From positions 62,001 through 126,000 of the forward strand of contig NZ_JASXSH010000002.1 of the NCBI RefSeq assembly GCF_030315745.1: a stretch of 64,000 nt of DNA, read 5' to 3'. This document shows, piece after piece, positions 54,651 through 64,000 of the stretch (positions are counted from its first letter, which is position 1; every line of letters starts with the position of its first letter). Position numbers and translations under genes: made by a program. Under the pieces are notes generated by a model. The model did not search any database. It had not been told where the DNA came from and saw only the letters and a program-made list of their open reading frames with translations. The DNA is from Gordonia heveisoli (GTDB lineage: Bacteria; Actinomycetota; Actinomycetes; Mycobacteriales; Mycobacteriaceae).

Positions 54651-55379
54651 TCACCGGGTGACGCCATCTGGGGTGCACAGCACCGCTTCGGCGACGACGT
54701 CGGCGATCGCGCGGTGACATTCGAACCCCCAGTGGATTCCGTCCGGGTTCATCTCCACCGCGTCGTCGGCGAAGGCGTCGCGGGTCGCCGGGTAGAAGTC
54801 CACGCATCGGATCTGATGTTCAGCGGCCCACGAAGACATCGCCGCGGTCGTCGGGATACGCCCAGAATGCACGTTGCCGTAGTACGGGCTGGCGTGCGTC
54901 GGGGGCAGGCACAGCAGAATCTCCAGATCCGGGCGCAACTGTGCCAGCGCCGAGCGGATCTTCTCCAGATACTCGACCGTCACCGCCGGCGGCAACGCCA
55001 CCGGCCAGCCGAGCCGCGAGGCGCGCGGCTGCACCCACTGATAGCCGTTCCGCACGATCTGCCGCAGCCCGTTGGGACGCAGGTACCGGATCTGTTCGCG
55101 CAGTGCGGTGGGCAGCGGCGACGGCAGACTGTCCATACCACCGAAGGCCAGCACCACGACATCGGCGTCGGGCACGGCCGCCCAGATGTTGGGATCTTGG
55201 GTCAGAGCCCACCAAATGTCGCGGCTGGTCCAGCCGATCCGGCCGAACAGCCGCACCGGTGCACCGCATTTCTCGCCAACCAGCGTCGGCCAGATACGCG
55301 GATCGTTCGCCGGCAGTCCGCCGGTCGGACCGTAGTAGGCCAGCGAATCGGACAGGACCATGACGTTGCGGGCGTTCAC
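54651..55379 (-). CDS. octT: SGNH hydrolase-fold octanoyltransferase (OctT-like)
   Basis: This 242-residue SGNH/GDSL-fold protein has the nucleophile Ser12 in VLSDSLAYYG. The block VVLAFGGMDSL acts as the Gly/Asn oxyanion region. The Asp-His pair lies in MNPDGIHWG. Position next to gpgP matches Rv2418c, a diglucosylglycerate octanoyltransferase in methylglucose lipopolysaccharide synthesis. GTG 55379 overlaps the gpgP stop (GTGA); the frame to 55511 adds unrelated residues. Function is by context and fold. Confidence 0.8.
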   Translation of the reverse strand: MNARNVMVLSDSLAYYGPTGGLPANDPRIWPTLVGEKCGAPVRLFGRIGWTSRDIWWALTQDPNIWAAVPDADVVVLAFGGMDSLPSPLPTALREQIRYLRPNGLRQIVRNGYQWVQPRASRLGWPVALPPAVTVEYLEKIRSALAQLRPDLEILLCLPPTHASPYYGNVHSGRIPTTAAMSSWAAEHQIRCVDFYPATRDAFADDAVEMNPDGIHWGFECHRAIADVVAEAVLCTPDGVTR

Positions 55380-56092
55380 TGGATCGCCGCATCCGAGTCT
55401 TGTGCGGAGGCGTTCCACACATCTAGACGCCAGCGCGGGGCAGCCCCCGGTACGCCGTGTCCGGACAACTGCACCCAACTGGTGTTCGCGAGCCCGCCGA
55501 ACACCGGCCACTTCTCCACCGGCAACGCCAGCAATGCAGCGGTCATCGCGGCGATCACCCCGCCGTGGGCGACCAGCACCACCGGCGCCTCAGGATTGGC
55601 CCCCGATCCCCACTCCGGCAACGACTCGATGAGTTCGTCGACGACGGGTGTGGCACGCACCGCGACGTCCACCCGGCTCTCCCCGCCCGGCGGCGGCCAG
55701 GTCGCGTCGTCGCGCCAAATCGCCCGCGCGCTCGGCATGACATCGTCGACCTCGAGGTGGGTCATCCCCTGCCACTCGCCCAGATGGGTTTCGCGCAGCC
55801 GCACATCGGTGTCGACCTCATGCTGTCCGACCGCCGCCGCCAGGGCCTCGGCGGTGTCGCGGGCGCGTCGTAGATCCGACGACCGGATGTAGAGCGGCGA
55901 GCGCTTGGCCAGTTCCTGCGCGGCGTTACGTGCCTGCGCCACACCCAGATCACTGAGGTCGGTGTCGAGTTGGCCCTGCATCCGGCTGCCCGCGTTGTAC
56001 TCGGTCTGTCCGTGTCGCAGCAGAATCAGCCGGCGCACCACCGGCGTGAGCCGCTCGACGGCGGTGTCGTGAGTGTCGGGACCACCGCTCAC
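55376..56092 (-). CDS. gpgP: Glucosyl-3-phosphoglycerate phosphatase
   Basis: This 238-residue histidine phosphatase has the phospho-acceptor His27 in LLRHGQTEYN, the Glu loop LRETHLGEWQG and a second catalytic His in VLVAHGGVIAA. It dephosphorylates glucosyl-3-phosphoglycerate to glucosylglycerate, an early step of methylglucose lipopolysaccharide synthesis. The specific substrate is inferred from synteny with Rv2419c and the adjacent octT. GTG 56092 overlaps the rsfS stop (GTGA). A much longer reading frame to 56860 is antisense noise plus rsfS and nadD overlap. Confidence 0.84.
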   Translation of the reverse strand: MSGGPDTHDTAVERLTPVVRRLILLRHGQTEYNAGSRMQGQLDTDLSDLGVAQARNAAQELAKRSPLYIRSSDLRRARDTAEALAAAVGQHEVDTDVRLRETHLGEWQGMTHLEVDDVMPSARAIWRDDATWPPPGGESRVDVAVRATPVVDELIESLPEWGSGANPEAPVVLVAHGGVIAAMTAALLALPVEKWPVFGGLANTSWVQLSGHGVPGAAPRWRLDVWNASAQDSDAAIQ

Positions 56093-56451
56093 GAGATACC
56101 GTCCACCTCGACGACCGGACAGTCCTTCCACAGCTGTTCGAGCGCATAGAAATGCCGCTCGTCGGAATGCTGGATGTGCACCACGATGTCGGTGTAGTCC
56201 AGCAGCGCCCAGCGGCCCTCGCGCGTGCCCTCCCGCCGGATCGGCTTGTACCCCGCTTCGCGGAGTTTGTCCTCGACCTCGTCGACGATCGCGTTGACCT
56301 GGCGTTCGTTGTCCGCGGAGGCGATCACGAAGGCGTCGGTGATCACCAACTGTTCGGAGACATCGATGACGGTGACGTCGTGGGCGAGTTTGTCCGCCGC
56401 GGCGAGCGCGGCGATCCGCGCCATGTCCAGCGACTCTGCTGACGCAGTCAC
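56089..56451 (-). CDS. rsfS: Ribosomal silencing factor RsfS
   Basis: This 120-residue protein binds L14 and blocks joining of the 30S and 50S subunits under starvation. Family signatures are [25 protein letters not shown] (core [10 protein letters not shown]), [21 protein letters not shown] (core [12 protein letters not shown]) and the end block [15 protein letters not shown] 56451 overlaps the nadD stop. The nadD-rsfS-gpgP-octT order is conserved in mycobacteria. Confidence 0.95.
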   Translation of the reverse strand: MTASAESLDMARIAALAAADKLAHDVTVIDVSEQLVITDAFVIASADNERQVNAIVDEVEDKLREAGYKPIRREGTREGRWALLDYTDIVVHIQHSDERHFYALEQLWKDCPVVEVDGIS

Positions 56452-57158
56452 AGGGGTCCTTTCGTTGAGCCGGAAGCGGCTTCTCGATCTGCTCGGGGTG
56501 CCGAGACGCCCGGTGAGGACGCGCGCGGCGTTCGATACAGCTTGCGTTTGGCGATGTACTGCACCACCCCGTCGGGCACCAGATACCAGACCGGTCGGCC
56601 CTGACTCGCCCGCACGCGGCATTCCGTCGACGAGATGGACAGGGCCGGGATCTCCAGCATCTGCAGGGTATCGGGAGGCAGGGTTTCCAGGTGTTTGGCC
56701 AGGTGTTTGGCATGTAACTCGTAGCCGGGGCGGCTGACACCAACGAACCGGGCCAGTTCGAACAGCTCTTCCCAGTCCTGCCAGGACAGGATCGACTCGA
56801 GGGCGTCGGCGCCGGTGATGAAGTAGAGCTGGGCGTCGGGCAGCAGGGAGTGCAGATCACGCAGGGTGTCGACGGTGTAGGTGTCGCCGTCCCGGTCGAT
56901 ATCGACGCGGCTGACGGAGAACCGCGGATTCGACGCAGTCGCGATAACCGTCATCAGGTAGCGGTCCTCGGCCGGGGAGACCTGGGCCTTCTTCTCGTCG
57001 AGCTTCTGCCACGGACGACCCGTCGGCACGAAGACCACCTCGTCGAGGGCGAAACGATGCGCGACCTCACTGGCGGCCACCAGGTGGCCGTTGTGAATCG
57101 GATCGAAGGTGCCACCCATGACGCCGATGCGGCGCGCACGCGGGCGGTCAACGGACAT
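56448..57158 (-). CDS. nadD: Nicotinate-nucleotide adenylyltransferase NadD
   Basis: NadD joins ATP and nicotinate mononucleotide in NAD synthesis. The 236-residue protein has [15 protein letters not shown], the nucleotidyltransferase HxGH motif. The C-terminal ISSTECR (ISSTxxR) motif is present. [10 protein letters not shown] lies between them. ATG 57158 is used; the frame to 57332 adds residues without similarity. A charged tail of about 25 residues (ending in Lys-Gly-Pro-Leu) exceeds the usual length. Confidence 0.95.
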   Translation of the reverse strand: MSVDRPRARRIGVMGGTFDPIHNGHLVAASEVAHRFALDEVVFVPTGRPWQKLDEKKAQVSPAEDRYLMTVIATASNPRFSVSRVDIDRDGDTYTVDTLRDLHSLLPDAQLYFITGADALESILSWQDWEELFELARFVGVSRPGYELHAKHLAKHLETLPPDTLQMLEIPALSISSTECRVRASQGRPVWYLVPDGVVQYIAKRKLYRTPRASSPGVSAPRADREAASGSTKGPL

Positions 57159-57220
57159 GGAGGCTGAGTCTAGCCGGTGGGCGGGGTCGCCGGTGCGCAC
57201 CGGTAACGCCTGCACCCTGC

Positions 57221-58618
57221 TCACACCGGCAGCAGATCGGCGATGACCCGGCCCAACTGCGTCGCGTTGCGGCATTCGAACATCTCGATCGCATCGGCAT
57301 AGACGTCGGCATCGGAGTCGCCCGTCCCCCACAGCGTCTGGGCCTCCGGGTTGAGCCAGTAGGCGTGACGCGCCTGGTCCACCAGTTGCCGAAGCGCCGC
57401 CACCCGGGTGTCATGGAAGTTGTTACGGGCATCGCCGAGGATCATCAGCGCACCGCGATGGGTGAGCGTGTCCCCGTACTCGGCGACGAATCCGCGCAGC
57501 ATGTTGCCGTAGTCGGAATGCCCGTCGCGGGTACTGATCTTGGCGGTGGCCAGCATCTCGTGCATCGCCGCGCCGAAATCCTCGGTGCCCCGATCGAAAA
57601 AGTCGGTCACCTCGTCGACGGTGTCCACGAAGGCGAACACCCGGACCTTCGAGAACTGTTGCCGCAGTGCGTAGACCAGGCGCAGGGTGAACTGGCTGAA
57701 CCCGGCCACCGAGCCGGACACATCGCAGACGATGATGAGTTCGGGACGTCCCGGCCGGGGTTTTCGATGGGTCAGCTCGATCGGTACCCCACCGGTGGAC
57801 ATCGATGCGCGCAGCGTCTTGCGCACATCGACGGCACCGCGATGAGCCCGACGCCGACGGATCTCCAGCTTGGCGGCGAGCAACCGGGCCAGCGGTTCGA
57901 TGGTGCGCCGGATCTCCACCTGCTCACGTGCACCCGCGGACAGGAAGTTCATATTCTCCGGCAGTTGCGGCACCGCATATTCGCCGACCTTGTCGCGGCC
58001 GTTGCGGTCGGCCATCCGACGCTGGGTCTCGCGTTCGATCGCTGCGCGGAGATCCGCGCTGCGGGCGCGCGCGGCGGCACGGTACAGCGGCTGCGTCCCG
58101 GCCCGGCCCGTCTCGTCGTCGGTGTCCCCCGCGGCCATCGCCGCCGCGATCTTCGCGATCAGCGTCTGCGGACTCACCGCGGACAACGCCTGATAGGCCG
58201 AGAACGCCTGCCCACGCGCGGAGTCGTAACTGCCCATGCCGTCGACGATCATCGCGACCATCTCGGTGAGACGGCCATCGGTGGCGGCCTGGTCGTCGGC
58301 GAGCAGTTCCGCGAGCATCTCCCGCACCGCATCGACGTCGATCTCGCCGTCCTCGGTGCGAGGCAATTCGGTTGCCACGGTGCGCTTTCCCATAGCGACC
58401 GGGAACCACAGGTCGAAGACGCGGTCGAACACCCCGCGGTGGGTGTGATCGTCGACGAGGGTCGCGGCCAGCCCCTCCCGCAGCTGGGACCGATCGAGCA
58501 GGTCGAGCACCGCCATCGCGGAGGCCGCGTCGATCAGATTCGACGGCCCGACGTCGATGCCGCGACGGCGCAACTCATCGACGAAATCGGTGAGATGCGC
58601 GACGAGCGGAGCGGTCAT
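57221..58618 (-). CDS. VWA-domain protein (CoxE-like, Rv2425c-like)
   Basis: This 465-residue protein has a helical N-terminal half and a von Willebrand factor A domain in the C-terminal half. The metal-site motif is [11 protein letters not shown] (DxSxS), followed by [17 protein letters not shown] and [10 protein letters not shown]. No signal peptide. It is coupled to a MoxR ATPase by a one-base overlap. MoxR/VWA pairs act as chaperone-like systems for cofactor insertion or complex assembly; the client here is unknown. Confidence 0.86.
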   Translation of the reverse strand: MTAPLVAHLTDFVDELRRRGIDVGPSNLIDAASAMAVLDLLDRSQLREGLAATLVDDHTHRGVFDRVFDLWFPVAMGKRTVATELPRTEDGEIDVDAVREMLAELLADDQAATDGRLTEMVAMIVDGMGSYDSARGQAFSAYQALSAVSPQTLIAKIAAAMAAGDTDDETGRAGTQPLYRAAARARSADLRAAIERETQRRMADRNGRDKVGEYAVPQLPENMNFLSAGAREQVEIRRTIEPLARLLAAKLEIRRRRAHRGAVDVRKTLRASMSTGGVPIELTHRKPRPGRPELIIVCDVSGSVAGFSQFTLRLVYALRQQFSKVRVFAFVDTVDEVTDFFDRGTEDFGAAMHEMLATAKISTRDGHSDYGNMLRGFVAEYGDTLTHRGALMILGDARNNFHDTRVAALRQLVDQARHAYWLNPEAQTLWGTGDSDADVYADAIEMFECRNATQLGRVIADLLPV

Positions 58619-59523
58619 CAGCCGAGCTTGAGTTCTTTGAGCGCGGTCGTCAGATCGGGACGATGTTTGAGCACGACGCCGAGCGTCCGCGCGATCAGGC
58701 CGCTGTCGAGCCGACCCGCGGCAATTGCCGCATCGGTCCCGGCGCCCAGCGCCAACAGTGTGTTGGCCCAGTCGATGGTCTCCGCGACCGACGGCTTCTT
58801 CCGGATGTCGAGATCGCGCAGTACCCCGACGATCCGCACGAGTTCACTCGCCAGCGCATCGGTGAGACCTGGCACCCGGGAGGCCAGGATCTCCTTCTCG
58901 CGCACCGCATCTGGGAAGTCGATGTACAGATACAGGCAGCGACGCTTCAGGGCCTCGGACAGTTCGCGGGTAGCGTTGGACGTCAGCAACACGATCGGCC
59001 TGCGGACCGCGGTCACGGTCCCCTTCTCAGGAATGGTGATCGCGAAATCGCTGAGTACCTCCAACAACAGGCCTTCGATGTCGACGTCGGCCTTGTCCAC
59101 CTCATCGATGAGCAGCACCGTGCGTCCGGCTGCCGAGATGGCCTTCAGGAGTGGTCGGGGCAGCAGGAATTCGTCGGAGAAGATGTCGGCCTTGGCCTCA
59201 TCCCACGCGCGGCTGCCGGTGGCCTGGATGTGCAGGATCTGCTTGGCGTGGTTCCACTCGTAGAGGGCCCGCGCCTCATCGATGCCCTCATAGCACTGCA
59301 GCCGGATCAGTTCGGCGTCGGTGGCCGCGGTGATCGCCCGGGCGAGCTCCGTCTTGCCGACACCCGCGGGTCCCTCGATCAGCAGCGGTTTCCCGAGCCG
59401 GTCGGCGAGGAAGGTCGAGGTGGCGGTGGCGTCGTCGGAGATGTAGCCGGTCGCACGCAGACGAGCCAGGACATCGTCGACACCGGTGAAAGCCGGCTCA
59501 ACGCCGGGCGCTGGGGTGGTCAT
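58618..59523 (-). CDS. MoxR-family AAA+ ATPase (Rv2426c-like)
   Basis: This 301-residue AAA+ protein has Walker A EGPAGVGKTE, Walker B LLIDEVDKAD, sensor LLTSNATRELSEALKRRC and an arginine finger region after it. The ATG overlaps the proA stop by one base and its own stop overlaps the VWA start, so proA-moxR-VWA is one translational unit. It probably remodels a client with the VWA partner (inference). Confidence 0.9.
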   Translation of the reverse strand: MTTPAPGVEPAFTGVDDVLARLRATGYISDDATATSTFLADRLGKPLLIEGPAGVGKTELARAITAATDAELIRLQCYEGIDEARALYEWNHAKQILHIQATGSRAWDEAKADIFSDEFLLPRPLLKAISAAGRTVLLIDEVDKADVDIEGLLLEVLSDFAITIPEKGTVTAVRRPIVLLTSNATRELSEALKRRCLYLYIDFPDAVREKEILASRVPGLTDALASELVRIVGVLRDLDIRKKPSVAETIDWANTLLALGAGTDAAIAAGRLDSGLIARTLGVVLKHRPDLTTALKELKLG

Positions 59524-60806
59524 CAGGCGGGCCGCACATGGCCGTTGCCCCAGACGATCCACTTCGTCGAGGTCAGCTCGGGCAGGCCCATCGGGCCCCG
59601 GGCATGCAGCTTCTGGGTCGAGATGCCGATCTCGGCACCGAATCCGAACTGCTCCCCATCGGTGAAGGCGGTCGATGCGTTGACCATCACCGCGGCGGCA
59701 TCGACCCGTCGGGTGAACTCGTCGGCGGCGGCAAGGTCGGTGGTGATGATCGCCTCGGTGTGGCCGGTGCCGTAGGTGTCGATGTGGGCGACCGCGGCGT
59801 CGAGACCGTCGACGACCTTCATCGCGATGTCCAGCGACAGGTATTCCTCGGACCAGTCGGTCTCGGTGGCCGGTTCCATACCTGGCTCGTCGCCGTGGAT
59901 GACCACGCCCTGCGCCTGCAGGACCGACACGATCCGCGGGAGTGCGTCTGCGGCGACCGCTTTGTCGATGAGGACGGTCTCGGCGGTGTTGCAGACGCTC
60001 GGCCGCCGGGTCTTGGAGTTGAGGATCACTCGGGCGGCGACGTCGAGGTCGGCCAGCGCATGCACATAGACGTGGCAGTTGCCGGTGCCGGTCTCGATGG
60101 TCGGCACCGTCGCGTTGGTGACCACCGCGTTGATCAGTCCGGCACCACCACGCGGGATGACGACATCGACGAGACCACGCGCCCGAATCAGGTGGGTAAC
60201 GCTCGAGCGGTCTTCGCTGGGCAGCAGCGCCACCGCGTCGGCACTGACGTTGTTCGCGGTCAGAGTCTCCCGCAGTACGCGCACGAGTTCGGTGTTCGAC
60301 GACGCCGCCGACGAGGAACCGCGGAGCAGCACCGCATTTCCCGACTTGAAGGAGATACCGAAGGCATCGACGGTCACGTTGGGCCGGGCCTCGTAGACGA
60401 TGCCGACGACGCCCAGCGGCACGCGCAACTGCCGCAGCTGCAATCCGTTGGGCAGGGTCTTACCTGCGACCACCTCACCGATGGGGTCGGGCAGGTTGGC
60501 GACCTGACGCAGACCGTCGGCGATACCGACGACACGTTCGGGGCTCAGCCGGAGCCGGTCGAGCAGGCTGGCGTCCATCCCGGCCGCCTCACCGCGCGCG
60601 ATGTCCTCGGCATTCGCGGCGAGAACAGAATCCACCGCCGCCTCGACCGCCGCCGCCGCGGCGAGCAGCACCTTGTTCTTGGTCGCCGTGGTCAGGCCGG
60701 CCAGGCTCCGGGATGCTGCCTTGGCCGCGGTGGCCAGCTCGCGAACAACCTGCTCGATGTCGCCGCCGTCACCGACGACGGCCGCCTCTGCGGTGGGTGC
60801 GCTCAT
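59523..60806 (-). CDS. proA: Gamma-glutamyl phosphate reductase ProA
   Basis: ProA reduces gamma-glutamyl phosphate with NADPH in proline synthesis. The 427-residue aldehyde-dehydrogenase-superfamily protein has the catalytic Cys in [12 protein letters not shown]. Other blocks are [34 protein letters not shown] and [22 protein letters not shown] (core [11 protein letters not shown]). ATG 60806 is used; the frame to 61163 adds unrelated residues. proB is not in this window. Confidence 0.95.
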   Translation of the reverse strand: MSAPTAEAAVVGDGGDIEQVVRELATAAKAASRSLAGLTTATKNKVLLAAAAAVEAAVDSVLAANAEDIARGEAAGMDASLLDRLRLSPERVVGIADGLRQVANLPDPIGEVVAGKTLPNGLQLRQLRVPLGVVGIVYEARPNVTVDAFGISFKSGNAVLLRGSSSAASSNTELVRVLRETLTANNVSADAVALLPSEDRSSVTHLIRARGLVDVVIPRGGAGLINAVVTNATVPTIETGTGNCHVYVHALADLDVAARVILNSKTRRPSVCNTAETVLIDKAVAADALPRIVSVLQAQGVVIHGDEPGMEPATETDWSEEYLSLDIAMKVVDGLDAAVAHIDTYGTGHTEAIITTDLAAADEFTRRVDAAAVMVNASTAFTDGEQFGFGAEIGISTQKLHARGPMGLPELTSTKWIVWGNGHVRPA

Positions 60807-60909
60807 GCTCCCAGGGTAACGCCGCACGCCGACCCCACCCGCACAGCACCTTCTCCCCAGCGCCGCTCGCCGGGACGCCGACGCGCCGCGGGCGCGGCCG
60901 TCCTCGGAC

Positions 60910-61719
60910 TCAGCACCGCAGCGCCTGCCCCAGGACCCGGCGCGACGCCTCGTCGAGAGCCAGACCGTAGGCGCGCACCACCACGACGAATTGCACCGCG
61001 TACTGACACCGGAAGCGGTGCCGCGGCGGCATCCATCGTCCCGGTTCGGCGTCGCTCTTGGCCTGGTTCGACCGGGCATCCACCGCGACCAGGTTCGCCG
61101 GATCGTTGCCGAAATCGCGCCGAAGTTCGGCCGGCCACGCCCATGCACCCATATCCCACGCATACGCCAGCGGCACGATGTGATCGATCTGCACCGACGA
61201 CGACCCGGAGCCTCGCCGGAACATCACAAACTCACCGGTGTAGGGACTGTGCAACTCCCCCGCCAAGACGGCATGCGGACAACTCGACACCGGCCCGGCC
61301 CGGATGTCGCGCAGGTCCCGGGTCAGCACGTCGTTGCGGGTGTCGCATCCGTTACCCCCACCAGGCACGCGCACGGCATCGGTCCAGGCCACCCCGAACG
61401 CCTCACGACGATAGTCATCTCGATGAATCCGAGATTGCTGCACGGGAATTGAGGGCAGGGTGACGATCAGTGCAGTTGCGAACGCACGCAGACGCGGATC
61501 TGTCGGCAGGGATCGATGAGTGCGAACCACGCCGACCGCGACGCACACCGCGGTGACCACGCACACCCCGACCACCACCCAGCGTCGGAACGACCAGCCG
61601 CCGGCAGCCCCGCGGGCTATGCGCCGCGCGCGGTAGCGCCACCGCCGTCGCCACAGTACAAACGCCGACGCACCACCCCACACCTCATGCGATTTCGGTC
61701 TCCCGATCGACACATCCAT
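60910..61719 (-). CDS. Membrane-anchored HNH (DUF1524-type) endonuclease
   Basis: This 269-residue protein has a basic cytoplasmic head (about 1-45), one membrane helix (about 47-65) and an external domain. The nuclease core shows [36 protein letters not shown] and [15 protein letters not shown], the GmrSD/DUF1524 HNH arrangement (His-Asn-Asn-Lys). Three cysteines (GCDTRND, SSCPHA, FRCQYA) may form disulfides outside the cell. Likely a secreted or surface nuclease for DNA breakdown or nutrition; no immunity protein is evident. Confidence 0.82.
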   Translation of the reverse strand: MDVSIGRPKSHEVWGGASAFVLWRRRWRYRARRIARGAAGGWSFRRWVVVGVCVVTAVCVAVGVVRTHRSLPTDPRLRAFATALIVTLPSIPVQQSRIHRDDYRREAFGVAWTDAVRVPGGGNGCDTRNDVLTRDLRDIRAGPVSSCPHAVLAGELHSPYTGEFVMFRRGSGSSSVQIDHIVPLAYAWDMGAWAWPAELRRDFGNDPANLVAVDARSNQAKSDAEPGRWMPPRHRFRCQYAVQFVVVVRAYGLALDEASRRVLGQALRC

Positions 61720-61768
61720 ACCTGAACCGACGCACCTAATCGCACTTCGGTTCCACCGGTCCGCGAGG

Positions 61769-64000
61769 TCAGGACTTGTCGAGGTAGGCGATCTTGTGCG
61801 GGACCAGGATGCCGTCGACGAGATCCGCGAGCGGGCGGTGCTCGCTGAGCGTCAGATCGGCGCCGACGACCTCCTCGGAGAAAACGCGCGCGTCGGCGAT
61901 GACATCCGCGTCGTCGAGAAGCGACAGGAACCGCAGCGACGTGGTGCCGCCGGACTGCAGCGAACCGAGCACGTCACCTTCGCGACGCTGCATCAGGTCG
62001 ACGCGGGCGAGTTCGAATCCGTCATTCGACCCGGCGACCGCGGTCAGGCGTGCCATCGCCTGCGACACCGGCGCCGACTTCGTCATCAGCAGACACAATC
62101 CGGCGTGGCCACCACGACCGACACGACCCCGCAGCTGGTGAAGCTGGCTGACACCGAATCGCTCAGCGTCGACGATCACCATCATGGTGGCGTTTGGGAC
62201 GTCGACGCCGACCTCGATCACCGTCGTGGACACCAGCACGTCGACCTCACCGCGACCGAACGCGTCCATCACCGCGTTCTTGTCCTCGGCGGGCAGGCGT
62301 CCGTGCAGCAATTCGATGCGCCGTCCACCGAGCCGCGCGGCCAGCAGTTCCTCGTATTGCTCGATCACCGAGATCGTTTTGGGGGCATCGGCTTTCGGTT
62401 TCGCGTCAGGATCGTCGTCACCGTCGCCGATCCGCGAACAGACGACGTAGACCTGCCTGCCGGCCTCGATCTCCTCCTCGGCACGCTCCCAGACCCGTTC
62501 GACCCACTTCTCGTTGGCCATCGGCACAACCGTCGTGGTGATCGGTTGCCGTCCGCGCGGCAGCTCGCGCAGCACCGAGGTGTCGAGATCACCGAAGGCG
62601 GTCATCGCGACGGTGCGCGGGATCGGGGTTGCCGTCATCACCAGGAAGTGCGGCATGCGCCCGTCACGACCCTTGCCGCGCAGCACATCCCGCTGTTCGA
62701 CACCGAACCGGTGCTGTTCGTCGACCACCACCATGCCCAGGTCGAAGAACTCGACCTTCTCCTCCAGCAGCGCATGCGTACCGACGACGATGCCCGCCGT
62801 ACCGGTCACCACGTCGAGCAGCGTCTGCCGCTTACCCTTCGTCTTCATCGACCCGGTGAGCAGCGCGATCTGCGTGGCGCCGTCGGCGGCCGTCAGCTCG
62901 CCGCCGTCGGCCAACTCGCCCAACATCGTTCGCATCGTCCGATAGTGCTGTGCGGCAAGAACCTCGGTGGGCGCCAAGATCACACACTGGAATCCGTTGT
63001 CGACGACCCGCAACATCGCCAGCAACGAGACGAGGGTCTTACCGGAGCCGACCTCACCCTGCAGGAGTCGACTCATCGGCTGGTTGCGCGCCAGGTCGGT
63101 ACCGAGTTCGGCGACGACATCGCGCTGGCCGTCGGTGAGTTGGAAGGGCAACCGCGCCAGCAGCTGGTCCTCCAGTCTGCCCGGCACATGCGGACACGGC
63201 GGGGCCGACTCGCTACGCCCCGCGAGCCTGCGTTGCGCGAGAACGGTCTGAATGGCCAGCGCCTCGTCGAACCTCAGTCGCGCTCGGGCGGACTCGATGT
63301 CGGCGTCGGTGTCGGGCAGGTGCACACGGGTGAGTGCGTCGGCGGTGGTGATGAGGTCGCGCCGGGCACGCTCATCCGGGGTCAGCGCATCGTCCATCGG
63401 CGGCATCTCGGCGATGATCCGGCGCACCGCACCCCAGATATCCCAGGTCTGGATCTCCCGATTGGCCGGATACATCGGCAGGATCGCCCGGTCGAAGGAC
63501 TGAAGCAGATCGATCGCAGCAGACGGTTGCGTACCGGTGACCTCGGCCTCGACGGAGTACATCTCGACCAGCATCTGTGATCCGACGGCCTCGGCGATCT
63601 CGGCATCACCGTCGGGCAGCACCATCCACTCCGGGTGCGACAGCTGGATCTGATCACGGAAGAGCTTCACCGTGCCCGCCATCATCACACGGGCCCCGGG
63701 CTTGAGTTTGTGCCGAATGAACCTCGGGTTGAAGAAGGTCGCCTCGTAGGTCCGATTACTGTCTGCGACAACGACCTTGAGGAACTGTCCGTTACGACTT
63801 TTCATCCGGATGAGGTCGGCCTTGGTGATCCGCCCGACGATCGTCAGATGCTCACCGGGCTCAGGTGTCTCGCCCGCCGATCCCTGCCCATGGCGGACGT
63901 AGCGGCGCGGAGTGTAGTGCAGGAGTTCACCGACGGTGGCGAGCCCGAGGGAGGCCAGCCCCGCTCCGGTTTTCGGTCCGAGGACGTCGGTCAGGGAATC
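61769..64000 (-). CDS. recG: ATP-dependent DNA helicase RecG, N-terminus cut by window edge
   Basis: RecG reverses stalled replication forks and branch-migrates Holliday junctions. 743 residues are visible in one frame that runs off the window end, so only a few N-terminal residues are missing. An OB-fold wedge domain lies at about 1-160. Helicase motifs are GEVGSGKT (I), VVVDEQHRFG (II, DExH), MTATPIPRT (III) and QLRGRVGRGG (VI). The C-terminal block has LMQRREGDVLGSLQSG. A local ATG at 63805 is internal: the frame continues upstream with GEHLTIVGRITKADLIR. Confidence 0.95.
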   Translation of the reverse strand, partial: DSLTDVLGPKTGAGLASLGLATVGELLHYTPRRYVRHGQGSAGETPEPGEHLTIVGRITKADLIRMKSRNGQFLKVVVADSNRTYEATFFNPRFIRHKLKPGARVMMAGTVKLFRDQIQLSHPEWMVLPDGDAEIAEAVGSQMLVEMYSVEAEVTGTQPSAAIDLLQSFDRAILPMYPANREIQTWDIWGAVRRIIAEMPPMDDALTPDERARRDLITTADALTRVHLPDTDADIESARARLRFDEALAIQTVLAQRRLAGRSESAPPCPHVPGRLEDQLLARLPFQLTDGQRDVVAELGTDLARNQPMSRLLQGEVGSGKTLVSLLAMLRVVDNGFQCVILAPTEVLAAQHYRTMRTMLGELADGGELTAADGATQIALLTGSMKTKGKRQTLLDVVTGTAGIVVGTHALLEEKVEFFDLGMVVVDEQHRFGVEQRDVLRGKGRDGRMPHFLVMTATPIPRTVAMTAFGDLDTSVLRELPRGRQPITTTVVPMANEKWVERVWERAEEEIEAGRQVYVVCSRIGDGDDDPDAKPKADAPKTISVIEQYEELLAARLGGRRIELLHGRLPAEDKNAVMDAFGRGEVDVLVSTTVIEVGVDVPNATMMVIVDAERFGVSQLHQLRGRVGRGGHAGLCLLMTKSAPVSQAMARLTAVAGSNDGFELARVDLMQRREGDVLGSLQSGGTTSLRFLSLLDDADVIADARVFSEEVVGADLTLSEHRPLADLVDGILVPHKIAYLDKS

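Overview
This window comes from a high-GC actinobacterium of the order Mycobacteriales. The gene order, from memory, follows the M. tuberculosis block Rv2359 (zur) to Rv2427c (proA): zur, Rv2360c-like, uppS, recO, era, Rv2365c-like, CBS protein, ybeY, phoH, rsmE, dnaJ2, hrcA, cfp2-like, hemW, sirA, cysH, sirB-like, cysA-W-T-subI, trehalase, lepA, PemK-like, Rv2409c-Rv2411c-like, rpsT, holA, comEC, comEA, degV, octT, gpgP, rsfS, nadD, VWA, MoxR, proA. The mycobactin genes, PE_PGRS genes and eis that sit in this block in M. tuberculosis are absent. A Gordonia-, Williamsia- or Dietzia-like chromosome is likely (inference). Most genes overlap their upstream neighbour by 1 or 4 bases (TGATG, ATGA or GTGA), so translational coupling is pervasive.

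Region by region. 1-12 kb is a long minus-strand housekeeping run for cell-wall lipid carrier, DNA repair, ribosome maturation and chaperones (uppS, recO, era, ybeY, phoH, rsmE, dnaJ, hrcA). 12.1-15 kb holds a ParB/sulfiredoxin-fold-like protein, a secreted MTB12/Cfp2-like antigen behind a candidate IdeR iron box, and a two-gene ABC exporter. 15-28 kb is a sulfur region: hemW; a short cysteine-containing leader ORF and a possible attenuator; the plus-strand operon sirA-cysH-cysD-cysN-sirB; an FMN-dependent glutamate-synthase-like protein; and the minus-strand sulfate importer subI-cysT-cysW-cysA. Sulfate is imported, activated by CysDN, reduced to sulfite by CysH and then to sulfide by SirA, whose siroheme is completed by the SirB-like ferrochelatase.

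28-38.7 kb carries two tiny membrane proteins, GH15 trehalase, a CDF metal transporter, an M3 peptidase, lepA, a MerR/GyrI-type regulator with a textbook 19-bp-spacer promoter and probably leaderless mRNA, a hydrolase/PemK-like pair, and a secreted beta-propeller protein behind a second candidate iron box. 38.7-43.6 kb is the conserved but poorly characterised transglutaminase / alpha-E / circularly permuted ATP-grasp operon, next to a sulfotransferase.

43.8-45.2 kb is rpsT and holA. 45.3-51.2 kb separates holA from comEC, which adjoin in M. tuberculosis: a triple-PAS GGDEF protein, a LysR regulator, and an AraC regulator divergent from a 14-TM efflux pump. 51.2-60.8 kb is a minus-strand run of comEC, comEA, degV, methylglucose-lipopolysaccharide genes (octT, gpgP), rsfS, nadD, VWA/MoxR and proA. 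The window ends with a membrane-anchored HNH endonuclease and nearly all of recG. I saw no tRNA, rRNA, CRISPR array, insertion sequence or prophage. Gene starts were chosen by eye from overlap, ribosome-binding sites and family lengths, and some are ambiguous.
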